A stretch of 64,000 nucleotides of DNA from Limnothrix sp. FACHB-406 (GTDB lineage Bacteria; Cyanobacteriota; Cyanobacteriia; CACIAM-69d): positions 1-64,000 of the forward strand of contig NZ_JACJSP010000015.1 of NCBI RefSeq assembly GCF_014698235.1, given 5' to 3'. Positions 9,192 to 17,628 of the stretch are shown in pieces. The notes under the pieces were generated by a model. It was not told where the DNA came from, did not search any database, and saw only the letters and a list, made by a program, of their open reading frames with translations. Within the stretch, counting starts at the first letter, position 1, and every line of letters starts with the position of its first letter. Made by a program: the position numbers and the translations under genes.

Positions 9192-10439
9192 ATGGTAAAA
9201 CCACGCTTTTCCTGGAGTCGGCGGCAACTCCTGGGACGGGGATTGGCGATCGCCGTTGGTGCAGGCCTGGGCCTGTGGCAAGGTCAGCGTTGGTGGGGTG
9301 ATCGCTCCGAAGCCGCTGCCCTGGCGGAGGCGATTCCCTTTTGGGGCCCTCACCAACCGGGCATCGCCACACCGGATGTGGCCGCTGCTTTGGTGGTGGC
9401 TTTGGACGTGACTGCACGCGATCGCCAGGAACTGACTCAACTGTTTCAAACCCTGACCGATCGCATTGCCTATTTGATGGCTGGTGGTGCCCTGAAGCCC
9501 TTGGATCAGCGCTATCCCCCCAGCGGCTCCGGTATTTTGGGCGACGAATTTCCCGCCGATCGGCTCACGGTCACCGTTTCCGTGGGGGCCTCTCTGTTTG
9601 ACCAACGCTACGGCCTGGCCGCCGCCAAACCCCGTCATTTGACGGAAATGCCCAATTTCCCGAACGATCGCCTCGATCCCCAGCTTTGCCATGGCGACTT
9701 GCTCTTGCAGTTTTGCGCCAACCACGAAGAAACCAACATCCACGCCCTGCGCGACATCCTGAAGCAATTGTCGGGGTTGGTGGTTTTGCGTTGGCAAATG
9801 GCCGGTTTCCAACAGCCCGATCGCGACCCCCATCCCCGCCGCACCACCGTGCGCAACCTGTTGGGGTTCAAGGACGGCACGGTGAACCCGAACCCGAAAG
9901 ACGAGAAGTTAATGAACCGATTGGTTTGGGTTTCTCGTAACAGCCCAGAACCGGCCTGGACGGTCGGCGGTTCCTATCACGTGGTGCGAATTATTCGGAT
10001 GTTTGTGGAGTTTTGGGATCGAACTCCCTTGGATGAGCAAGAAGCGGTGATGGGGCGATCGCGCAGTAGCGGTGCGCCCTTGGGTTACCGCCACGAGGAA
10101 GAGATTCCAAACTATCAACGGGCTGGCAAAGCAATTCCCCTCGATTCCCATATTCGGTTGGCAAACCCGCGCAATCCCGGCATGGGAGAACATCAAATTT
10201 TGCGCAAAGGATTCCACTACTCCCGCGATATCGATCGCGCCGGTCAGTTGGACATGGGCTTGCTCTTTTTGGCCTTTCAACAGGATGTGAAAACTGGCTT
10301 TGAAGCCATTCAAAATCGGCTGAATGGTGAACCCTTGGAGGAATACATTAAGCCGATCGGGGGCGGCTATTTCTTTGCCCTGCCTGGCGTGCCCGATCGC
10401 GACAGCTACTTGGGTCAGTCTCTGTTGCAATCGGTGTAA
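9192..10439 (+). CDS. efeB: Tat-exported DyP-type heme peroxidase / deferrochelatase EfeB
   Basis: EfeB is a periplasmic heme peroxidase of the DyP family that oxidises ferrous iron for EfeUOB transport and has been proposed to release iron from heme. The 415-residue product begins with a twin-arginine signal (SRRQLLGRG, residues 9-17, followed by a hydrophobic stretch). The DyP signature GxxDG is at 225-229 (GFKDG, catalytic Asp228). It lies 78 bp after the EfeM/EfeO gene, so the two are probably co-transcribed. The stop-codon region is tandemly duplicated: ATCGGTGTAAT occurs at 10430-10440 and again at 10445-10455. Confidence 0.92.
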   Translation: MVKPRFSWSRRQLLGRGLAIAVGAGLGLWQGQRWWGDRSEAAALAEAIPFWGPHQPGIATPDVAAALVVALDVTARDRQELTQLFQTLTDRIAYLMAGGALKPLDQRYPPSGSGILGDEFPADRLTVTVSVGASLFDQRYGLAAAKPRHLTEMPNFPNDRLDPQLCHGDLLLQFCANHEETNIHALRDILKQLSGLVVLRWQMAGFQQPDRDPHPRRTTVRNLLGFKDGTVNPNPKDEKLMNRLVWVSRNSPEPAWTVGGSYHVVRIIRMFVEFWDRTPLDEQEAVMGRSRSSGAPLGYRHEEEIPNYQRAGKAIPLDSHIRLANPRNPGMGEHQILRKGFHYSRDIDRAGQLDMGLLFLAFQQDVKTGFEAIQNRLNGEPLEEYIKPIGGGYFFALPGVPDRDSYLGQSLLQSV

Positions 10440-10516
10440 TGGCGATCGGTGTAATTTAGGCAGCGCAGCTTAAGGCGCATTGACCCAACCAATCGATCAA
10501 ATCAATCGATCGAATG
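10430..10516. repeat. short tandem duplications at and after the efeB stop
   Basis: ATCGGTGTAAT is repeated at a 15-bp period (10430 and 10445), the first copy containing the efeB stop codon. A second pair with 13-bp units lies at 10491-10503 and 10504-10516 (AATCGATCAAATC, AATCGATCGAATG). Confidence 0.6.
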
Positions 10517-10556
10517 AATTAATTAAGCAGGGTGATTCAGGCCGAATTGGACAGAG

Positions 10557-11573
10557 TTAGATCGAATAATGCAGTGGAAACGCCTTTGCTCCCTTGGGTT
10601 TGACGTAAACCCGTTGCTGGGGCGAAAGATCTAATTCATCAAATCGTTCCCGTGTCAGATGGGCCGTCATCACCTGCCCATCATCCAACACCAATTCCGC
10701 CTGAATTTCCCAACCCAAATGCACCAGCCGACTAACGCGGGCCGGAGCCGTGGCCTTGTCCGGTGCTAGTTCAATCACCACATCATGGGGCCGCAGGAAA
10801 ATTTCCGGCTCCGTGGAATCAATGCCGTGAGCCTGGAAGATTTGGGAATCGCTGGGCAGAATGTTCACCGGCCCAATGAACTTCATCACAAAAGGCGTGG
10901 CGGGGCGATCGTAAATTTCAGCGGGCGAGCCAATTTGTTCAATCCGCCCATGATTCACAATCACGATTTCATCGGCCACTTCCATCGCTTCCTCTTGGTC
11001 GTGGGTCACAAAAACCGTGGTCACATGCACTTCATCGTGCAAACGCCGCAACCAGGCCCGCAAATCCTTGCGCACCCTCGCATCCAATGCCCCAAAGGGT
11101 TCATCCAACAGCAACACCTTCGGTTCCACAGCCAACGCCCGCGCCAGGGCCACCCGCTGCCGTTGGCCGCCGGACAGTTGGGAGGGGTAGCGATCGCCCA
11201 ACCCCGAAAGCTGCACCAACTCCAGTAGCTCATCGACGCGCTGGCGCACCTTGGCGCGATCGGTCTTTTGTAATTCCAACCCAAATCCAATGTTTTGGCG
11301 CACGTTCATGTGCTTAAACAGGGCGTAGTGCTGAAACACAAAGCCGATGTTGCGCTCTTGTACGGTTTGGTCGGTGGCATCTTTGCCGGTGAGCCAAATT
11401 CGCCCGCTGTCCGGCTTTTCGAGGCCGGCAATCAACCGCAACAGGGTTGATTTACCGGATCCCGACGCACCCAACAGGGCCACCAGCGAACCGGACTCTA
11501 AACTAAGGCTGACGTTATCGACGGCCAGGAAATCGCCAAAGCGTTTGGTGACGTTTTCTACGACGATGCCCAC
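10557..11573 (-). CDS. cysA: sulfate/thiosulfate-type ABC transporter ATP-binding protein (CysA-like)
   Basis: The product is an importer ATPase of about 338 residues from a GTG at 11573; an upstream ATG at 11609 would add 12 residues not typical of the family. It shows Walker [10 protein letters not shown], signature LSGGQRQR, Walker [13 protein letters not shown] and the switch His in [15 protein letters not shown]. The C-terminal part (about 235-338) is a TOBE-like regulatory domain, as in CysA. No sulfate permease or sulfate-binding protein gene is near, so its partner subunits must be encoded elsewhere. Distinguishing a sulfate from a molybdate ATPase by sequence alone is not secure, and modA/modB at 50.9-52.4 kb lack an ATPase. 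Confidence 0.85.
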   Translation of the reverse strand: MGIVVENVTKRFGDFLAVDNVSLSLESGSLVALLGASGSGKSTLLRLIAGLEKPDSGRIWLTGKDATDQTVQERNIGFVFQHYALFKHMNVRQNIGFGLELQKTDRAKVRQRVDELLELVQLSGLGDRYPSQLSGGQRQRVALARALAVEPKVLLLDEPFGALDARVRKDLRAWLRRLHDEVHVTTVFVTHDQEEAMEVADEIVIVNHGRIEQIGSPAEIYDRPATPFVMKFIGPVNILPSDSQIFQAHGIDSTEPEIFLRPHDVVIELAPDKATAPARVSRLVHLGWEIQAELVLDDGQVMTAHLTRERFDELDLSPQQRVYVKPKGAKAFPLHYSI

Positions 11574-11690
11574 GATGCCGCTGCTCCCGATGCGAAAGGT
11601 TGACCCCATTATGCAATGGATAGGTCGCCGATCAATGCCCTAAACCCCGCTTTCTCGGTCGTGTTACCGGGGTTTTGTCCGGTTCGCAGC

Positions 11691-12668
11691 CTAGTTTTCT
11701 CCTGCCGCGTCGGCTGATCGCCCCAGTCGATCGAGCCATTGGCGCAAGAGGGCATTCACTCGATCGGGCGCTTCATCGTGGGGACAATGACCCGCTCCCT
11801 CGATCGGCACAAATTCCAAACGCGGTGAACAACCGACAAATTGTTGGGAGAGGGCGAAGGGAATGAGTCGATCGCGCGTGCCCCACAACAGGAGCACCGG
11901 AATTTGGATGTGGTTCAACACCCGCCGAATGGGGGGCGAAAACCGGCTGCTGGCCATGGCGCGGATAATTTGGGCAAAGGTGCGGGCCGCCCCCCGATCG
12001 CGGGCCGGCTCTGTCAAAATTTCCACCAACTCCGAATCGATCGCTCCGGGATCTCCCCAAGCCAAGCCAGCCCAGCGCCGCACCACGGCCGGCCGGCGCA
12101 CCCCATAAAAAACAGCCTGCAACAGCCAGGGAGAAGCCACCAAAGCCTCCAGCCCCAGCACCAGCGGGCGCAGGGCCCTGGGAATAATTTCCTCGCGCAT
12201 GGATGGATCGGGCAAGCTAATGGCCACAGCCCCACAAACCATTTCGGGGTAGCATTCCGCCACCGTGAGGGCAATGGCCGAGCCGATCGAGTTGCCCACC
12301 ACCACCGCCGGAACCCCAATGAAGGTTTGCCAAAACTCCCGCACCTGCTCCGCCCAAAAGTAAGCATCGTAGGCCACCGATGGTTTGCAGGATGCGCCAA
12401 AGCCGACCAAATCAAGGGCATAAACCGGGTGGTGAGTGGCCAGGGCTTCCATGTTGGAGCGCCAATAGCCGATCGAGGCTCCAAACCCATGCAGCAACAA
12501 AATGGGCGGCCCGCCATTCACCGCCGGGCCGGGCAGGAAACTGTAGCGGGTTGACCAACCGCGCCAAACCCAATCACGCCGATCGCCCACGCGATCGACC
12601 CACGATCGCGCCGGGCGTTGAGGGACTGGGGGTTGCGGGTCGGTTGTGGCCAGTGGAGTTGCGTTCAT
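11691..12668 (-). CDS. alpha/beta-fold hydrolase
   Basis: This is a soluble alpha/beta hydrolase of about 325 residues; the ATG at 12668 is preferred to the one at 12734, which adds 22 unconserved residues. Visible are the oxyanion-hole segment LLLHGFGASIGYWR, the nucleophile elbow GNSIGS, an acidic residue in WGTRDRLIP and the catalytic His in GAGHCPHDEAP. The overall pattern matches the cyanobacterial/chloroplast hydrolases related to pheophytinase-like and haloalkane-dehalogenase-like enzymes, but the substrate cannot be told. It is divergent from infC and 118 bp upstream of the cysA-like gene on the same strand. Confidence 0.85.
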   Translation of the reverse strand: MNATPLATTDPQPPVPQRPARSWVDRVGDRRDWVWRGWSTRYSFLPGPAVNGGPPILLLHGFGASIGYWRSNMEALATHHPVYALDLVGFGASCKPSVAYDAYFWAEQVREFWQTFIGVPAVVVGNSIGSAIALTVAECYPEMVCGAVAISLPDPSMREEIIPRALRPLVLGLEALVASPWLLQAVFYGVRRPAVVRRWAGLAWGDPGAIDSELVEILTEPARDRGAARTFAQIIRAMASSRFSPPIRRVLNHIQIPVLLLWGTRDRLIPFALSQQFVGCSPRLEFVPIEGAGHCPHDEAPDRVNALLRQWLDRLGRSADAAGEN

Positions 12669-13136
12669 GGGGTGCTGTGGCCGAATACTTTTGATCGAGC
12701 GGCCTTGATGGTCGAATGGCCTCGATCGAGGCACTGGATCACAAAGACCATCATGATTCAGTTGCCTGGATCAAATACTAAGAAATCTTGCGAGTTTATT
12801 GACATCCTTAGCTGCACCTTAGCCGATCAAACCCCCTATTTCCAAGGCGCGATCGCCCGAAAAGTCCCTCATCCCATCCACCCCTGGCACAGAGTAAAAT
12901 AGGTGGCAGTCTCTGTTGTTTTGGGCCAAGTCTGTCCCGCAGCAGCTAGACGCTGAATGGTTCAATACCGTTCGACACCATTCAATTGATTGCTCGATCG
13001 TGCTAAGACGGAAGCAAATCGCCTCAATCGCCCCATGCGATCGGCTGTTTCCCGCCCTAGCAACGCTGGCCCAGCCTAAACAAACTTCAAAAGCTCCATT
13101 CACAGCGATCGCGCTACCCCAGAATCCATTTCACCA
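12669..13136. other. intergenic region and probable long leader of infC
   Basis: The 468 bp between the hydrolase start and infC contain no likely gene. A possible -10 box TAAAAT at 12895-12900 would give infC a leader of about 230 nt. Inside the leader is a hairpin, TGAATGGT (12954-12961) with ACCATTCA (12977-12984), 8-bp stem and 15-nt loop. No known riboswitch was recognised. Confidence 0.45.
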
Positions 13137-13679
13137 ATGCCACCAGTCATCGACAAACGCAAACCCGCGAATCTTCCCCCCATCAACGAAAACATCCGCT
13201 TTCCCGAAGTGCGCCTGATTGATGCAGACGGCGCACAGGTTGGAATCATCCCCACCTACGACGCACGCCGCATGGCCGAGGAAAAGGAACTAGACCTCGT
13301 GCTGATTAGTGACAAGGCCGTGCCGCCCGTTTGCCGGATCATGGACTACGGCAAATATAAGTTTGAGCAAGAAAAGAAGGCGCGCGAGGCCAAGAAGAAG
13401 CAGCATACGGCTGACGTGAAAGAAGTCAAGATGCGCTACAAAATCGACCCGCACGATTACCAAGTGCGGATCCGCGCCGCTGAACGCTTCCTCAAGGCCG
13501 GCGATAAAGTGAAGGCTACGATCACCTTCCGGGGGCGGGAAATTCAGCACGCCCACCTGGCGGAAACCTTGCTCAATCAAATGATGCAGGATCTGCAAGA
13601 AGTGGCTGAGGTGCAGCAAGCGCCGAAGCGGGAAGGCCGCAATATGATGATGCTGCTGTCACCCAAGCGGGAAAAGTAA
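13137..13679 (+). CDS. infC: translation initiation factor IF-3
   Basis: IF-3 binds the 30S subunit, prevents 50S joining and checks the start codon and initiator tRNA. The 180-residue product has the N-terminal domain opening ([14 protein letters not shown]), the linker rich in Lys and Ala (about residues 75-98) and the C-terminal domain with [14 protein letters not shown] and [15 protein letters not shown]. Length and motifs are normal. The start codon is ATG; the rare AUU start typical of E. coli infC is not seen here. The usual partners rpmI and rplT are not adjacent. Confidence 0.97.
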   Translation: MPPVIDKRKPANLPPINENIRFPEVRLIDADGAQVGIIPTYDARRMAEEKELDLVLISDKAVPPVCRIMDYGKYKFEQEKKAREAKKKQHTADVKEVKMRYKIDPHDYQVRIRAAERFLKAGDKVKATITFRGREIQHAHLAETLLNQMMQDLQEVAEVQQAPKREGRNMMMLLSPKREK

Positions 13680-13864
13680 CCTTCGGTAAGGATGGCCAGG
13701 GGTGAAAACTGGGTGATGGCACACGGGGGCCCCTGGGCCCAACCGTGATCATTAGATTGACGAGCCGTCCATGGTTTTGTCACCCTTGTGTGGTGGGGGG
13801 CGTGCGATCGCGCGCCCCTCTGCCCTTGCCCGTCCGCCCACTCCATTTGATTGACCGATCGCCC

Positions 13865-16800
13865 ATGGATGCCAACTATCAGGGAACCCGAGGCGGCGCA
13901 TGGCAACAGGTGCTGCGCTGGCTGAACCTTCGGCCCGAAGAAGGGGAACGCACTTGGTTGATGTTCGCCTTCTACACCACCACCACCGTGGGGTTGAGTT
14001 GGCTGGATAACAGCACGGCGGGTCTGTTTGTCGATCGCTACGGGGCCGTGGGCCTGCCGCTCATTTATTTGGGCAACGCGGCGATCGGGGCCTTGATGGG
14101 CTTTGCCTATTCCCTGATGCAGAAGGTCATTCCCCTGCGTCAGACGATCGTCTTGATTCCAATTTTGATTGCCCTGCCCCTGGTGGCCTTTCGGGCGGGA
14201 CTGGGCATTGAGCACCTGGCGGCGATCACGGTTTTTGTGATGCGGCTGTGGCTGGATGTGACCTATGTGCTCAACGACATCAACACCTCCATCACCGCCA
14301 ACCAGCTTTTTAACATTCGGGAAATTAAACGCACCTATCCCCTCATCAGCAGTGGTGTGCTGGTGGCGGATGTGATCAGCGGTTTTTCGCTGCCGGTGCT
14401 GTTGGATTGGGTGGGGCTGCCGAATGTGTTGCTGTTGGCGGCCGCCACGATCGCCTTTGGGGGCGGCATTTTGTTTTATCTGGGCCGGGCCTACAGTCAG
14501 GCCTTCCCCGATTCCCCCAGTCGCTACACCGAAGAGTCCCAGGCGGATTCCAATCGCCGGCTGCAGGGGCCCCTGCGCAGCTATGCGGGCTGGCTGGTGG
14601 CCTTTTTCATGCTGGCGCAGGTGTTGTTTCTGCTGGTGGAATTTCAGTTTTTTGATCGACTGGAGTTGCAGAGCAAAACGACGGCGGGCACGGGCACCGG
14701 GGGTGACGTGGCCAGCGAGATTGCCAGTTTTTTGGGCCTGTTTAACGGGGTGTTGGGGTTGGCGGAGTTGCTGACCCAATGGCTGGTGTCCAGTCGGGCG
14801 ATCGAGCGGATTGGCCTGTTTCGATCGGCGGCCATTTTGCCCACGGCGGTGCTGATTTCCGGGGTTTTGGCCCTGTTGAGCATTCCGCTAGCGGCCCATG
14901 GATTTTCGGGCGCGTTCCTCGGGGCGATCGGCCTGAAGTTCATGGATGAGCTGCTGCGCTACACCCTCTTTGCCAGCACCAACCCAGTGCTGTTCCAGCC
15001 CATTCCCGACAGCGTGCGGGGCAGCATCCAAGCCCGGGTTCGCGGTGTGTTTGAGTCGCTCTCCACGGGGCTGGCGGGGCTGCTGATTTTGGGGACGGTG
15101 TTTGTTTGCAAGCACTTTTTACCACCGGACTACCTGGAAGCCCAAAGCTGGATTGTGCTGGGGGCGATCGTCATTTTGGCGGTGCTCTGGGTGGTGGCGG
15201 TGTTGGGGTTGCGATCGCGCTACATCAGCCTGTTGGTGATCAGCGCCGAGCGGGGCCGGCTGGGCACGATGGATGTGGACTCTTCCACCCTGCGCCAGGC
15301 GGTGATTGAGGCCCTGGTGCAACCAGGAACCACTCCCGAAGACAAGCGATCGTGCATCGAACTCCTGAGCCGCATTGACCCCGAGCGGGCCAGTGAAGTG
15401 CTGGCTCCCCTGCTGACCGGGTTTCCGCCCGTGCTGCAAAAGCAATGTTTGGAAGTGATGCTGGAGCGGCCCCAAACGGACTATCTCGCGCAAGTGCGGG
15501 CCCTGATTGTGCAGCAACCACCGCCGGAGGTGCTGGCGGCGGCCCTACGCTACGTCTGGATTACGGAATCCGATCAGGATGTGCGCCATTTGCAGCCCTA
15601 CCTGCGGCCGGAGGTGGATCCCATGGTGCGGGGTACGGCGGCCTCGTTAATCATGCGCCGTGGATCTGCAAGCCAAAAGGCCGAAGCCACCAACAGTTTG
15701 CGCCGAATGCTCACCAGCGGCGATGTGCGAGAGCGGGTGATGGGTTGTCGGGCCTTGGGCGAGGCGGCCTATCTCCAGGCCCTGCGGTTGTATGTGCCGG
15801 ATTTGCTTCAAGATTCATCGGTAGAGGTGCGTTGCGCCCTGCTGGAAGTGATTGCCTCGGCCCGGCTGGAAGACTATTACCCGGCCCTGTTGCGGGGGCT
15901 GAATTACAAGAGCACCCGGGAATCGGCCCTGCGCGGGTTGACCAAGCTGGAGCATGAGGTGCTGCCGATGCTGTTGGAAATGGCGGAGGACTGCCATAAG
16001 CCGGATCTGATGCGGATGCAGGCCTGGGGGGCGATCGGGCGCATTAGCACCTCAGAAGCCTTGGATATTTTGGTGTCGCGGTTGTTGGTGTCCTGGGGAG
16101 CCACCCGCCAAACGATTATGCGCACCCTGCTGAAGCTGCCCGATGACGCGGGGATTGAGGGCGTGTTGCGGCGGATTGGGCGAAGTGGGGTGGAAATGGC
16201 GATCGACCAGGAGTTGCGCTACGTGGGGCAACTGGCGGCGGCGCTGGTGGATTTGTCGGAAGCGTCCCTCACGGGGCGGGAGGCGGATCTGCTGCGCCAG
16301 TCCCTGCGCGATTCGATTCAGGATGCCCATGAACGGCTCTTTTCCCTGATGAAGTTCCTCTATCCGATCGGGTCGATTCAAGCGGCTTCCTTTAATTTGC
16401 GATCGGGGTCGCGGGAGTCCGTGGCTCGGGGCTTGGAGATTTTGGATAATACGCTGGATATTCCCAGTAAGCGGGCGGTGTTGGGAATTTTTGACTCCGC
16501 CAACGATCGCGATCGGCTGGCGGCGGTGAATGAGCTGATGCATTACCAACCCATGCCCCCGCGCGATCGGGTGCGGCGGCTTTTGGATTTGCGCTATTTC
16601 CTGTCCGATTGGCCCTTGGCCTGTTGCTTCCATGTGGCGCGGTCTTTGCGCTGGAGCTTGACGACGGATCAAACCCTGGCCTGTTTGCGTCACCCACGCG
16701 GCTTTGTGCGGGAAGCGGTGCTAGCCTATTTGGAGTTGGCTTCTCAGCGGATGTTGGCGGAAATTTTGCCCCGGATGGTGCATGATCCCGATCGCCTGGT

Positions 16801-16882
16801 TCTGGCCCAGGTGCAACATCTGGCCCAGGGGTTGGGCGTTGCCCTGCCCACCAAGTCCGCCGAGGCTTCGGGCCCTGCCTAG
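13865..16882 (+). CDS. nucleotide-transporter-like/MFS membrane protein fused to HEAT repeats
   Basis: Counting from the ATG at 13865 the protein has about 1005 residues; an upstream in-frame start at 13745 would add 40 residues without family character. The N-terminal 460 residues hold about 12 membrane helices of the MFS type, resembling the Npt1/Npt2 ADP-ATP translocase group (TWLMFAFYTTTTVGLSWL, VTYVLNDINTSITANQLF). From about residue 480 to the end the sequence is soluble and made of helical HEAT-like repeats (EALVQPGTTPEDKRSCIELL, VRERVMGCRALGEAAYL and similar). A cyclic-nucleotide-binding protein gene follows 209 bp downstream on the same strand. The likely picture is a membrane transporter with a large cytoplasmic regulatory scaffold; the substrate is unknown. 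Confidence 0.82.
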   Translation: MDANYQGTRGGAWQQVLRWLNLRPEEGERTWLMFAFYTTTTVGLSWLDNSTAGLFVDRYGAVGLPLIYLGNAAIGALMGFAYSLMQKVIPLRQTIVLIPILIALPLVAFRAGLGIEHLAAITVFVMRLWLDVTYVLNDINTSITANQLFNIREIKRTYPLISSGVLVADVISGFSLPVLLDWVGLPNVLLLAAATIAFGGGILFYLGRAYSQAFPDSPSRYTEESQADSNRRLQGPLRSYAGWLVAFFMLAQVLFLLVEFQFFDRLELQSKTTAGTGTGGDVASEIASFLGLFNGVLGLAELLTQWLVSSRAIERIGLFRSAAILPTAVLISGVLALLSIPLAAHGFSGAFLGAIGLKFMDELLRYTLFASTNPVLFQPIPDSVRGSIQARVRGVFESLSTGLAGLLILGTVFVCKHFLPPDYLEAQSWIVLGAIVILAVLWVVAVLGLRSRYISLLVISAERGRLGTMDVDSSTLRQAVIEALVQPGTTPEDKRSCIELLSRIDPERASEVLAPLLTGFPPVLQKQCLEVMLERPQTDYLAQVRALIVQQPPPEVLAAALRYVWITESDQDVRHLQPYLRPEVDPMVRGTAASLIMRRGSASQKAEATNSLRRMLTSGDVRERVMGCRALGEAAYLQALRLYVPDLLQDSSVEVRCALLEVIASARLEDYYPALLRGLNYKSTRESALRGLTKLEHEVLPMLLEMAEDCHKPDLMRMQAWGAIGRISTSEALDILVSRLLVSWGATRQTIMRTLLKLPDDAGIEGVLRRIGRSGVEMAIDQELRYVGQLAAALVDLSEASLTGREADLLRQSLRDSIQDAHERLFSLMKFLYPIGSIQAASFNLRSGSRESVARGLEILDNTLDIPSKRAVLGIFDSANDRDRLAAVNELMHYQPMPPRDRVRRLLDLRYFLSDWPLACCFHVARSLRWSLTTDQTLACLRHPRGFVREAVLAYLELASQRMLAEILPRMVHDPDRLVLAQVQHLAQGLGVALPTKSAEASGPA

Positions 16883-16963
16883 GGACTGGGGTGGCTCCGG
16901 GTTGATTGAACTCTGCCCGCGAAGAACCCCCAGCCCAGCACTCGCCACTCCCACAAAGCGGGA

Positions 16964-16969
16964 TAAGAT
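16964..16969 (+). promoter_or_regulatory. possible -10 element before the cyclic-nucleotide-binding gene
   Basis: TAAGAT in the gap between the transporter-HEAT gene and the gene at 17092 could start a separate transcript near 16976. No strong -35 was found, so read-through from upstream remains possible. Confidence 0.2.
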
Positions 16970-17091
16970 AGCGGGGTGTTGAGCCTTCATCATGTCGTTT
17001 CACCTCCAGCCTTGCCCTCGCGGTGCATCAACCAGCTTTGAGTCATTGACCGCCTGGGGCCTGCTGCTTGACCCACCGCGCCTAGCCGCTC

Positions 17092-17580
17092 ATGCTCACT
17101 AGCGTCGATCGCCTGCTCTTTATCCGCGAAGTCCCGATTTTTAAAGAACTGCGCGACGAGTTCCTCGTGCGGTTGGCTTCCTGCATGGATGAGTTATCGT
17201 TTTCTGCCAAGCAAACGATCTTCACGCAGGGGCAAGAGGGGCGATCGCTCTACATTGTGGTGTCGGGACGGGTGCGGGTGCATCTGAACGATCGAGATTT
17301 GGCCCATCTAGGGAAAGGATCCTTTTTTGGGGAAATGTCGCTGTTTGATGCGGAACCCCGATCGGCCTCCGTCACGACGATCGAACCCTGCGAATGTTTG
17401 ATGCTGACCCAACAGCAGCTCTACGACGCGATCGACGAAACTCCCGATATTGCGGTGAATGTGATTCGGCTGCTCTCTCGTCGGATTCGGGAGCTGAATC
17501 AAAAACTGAATGCCAGTCGCGAATTGGACGGCAAAGGATCCGGATCAACCCTCTTACCGTCCAATTCCCAAAACAGCTAG
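17092..17580 (+). CDS. cyclic-nucleotide-binding domain protein (no DNA-binding domain)
   Basis: The 162-residue product is essentially one cNMP-binding beta-barrel. It has the conserved GQEGRSLYIVVSGRVRV strand pair and the phosphate-binding cassette FGEMSLFDAEPRSASV, including the Arg that holds the cyclic phosphate, so ligand binding is plausible. No helix-turn-helix follows: the C-terminus is a short helix and a Ser/Asn-rich tail. It therefore is not a Crp-type regulator but a soluble sensor or regulatory subunit. Its position directly after the transporter-HEAT gene on the same strand suggests that it regulates or binds that protein. Confidence 0.88.
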   Translation: MLTSVDRLLFIREVPIFKELRDEFLVRLASCMDELSFSAKQTIFTQGQEGRSLYIVVSGRVRVHLNDRDLAHLGKGSFFGEMSLFDAEPRSASVTTIEPCECLMLTQQQLYDAIDETPDIAVNVIRLLSRRIRELNQKLNASRELDGKGSGSTLLPSNSQNS

Positions 17581-17628
17581 GGCTAACCGCGCCCGAGCCT
17601 AAACAAAGCGCCCAGTGAAGATCTTGAA

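Noticed and set aside
13577-14779. 400-residue minus-strand open frame over infC end and the transporter gene
   Set aside because: His/Gln/Gly/Arg-rich composition typical of antisense reading of GC-rich genes; the plus-strand genes carry all family motifs.
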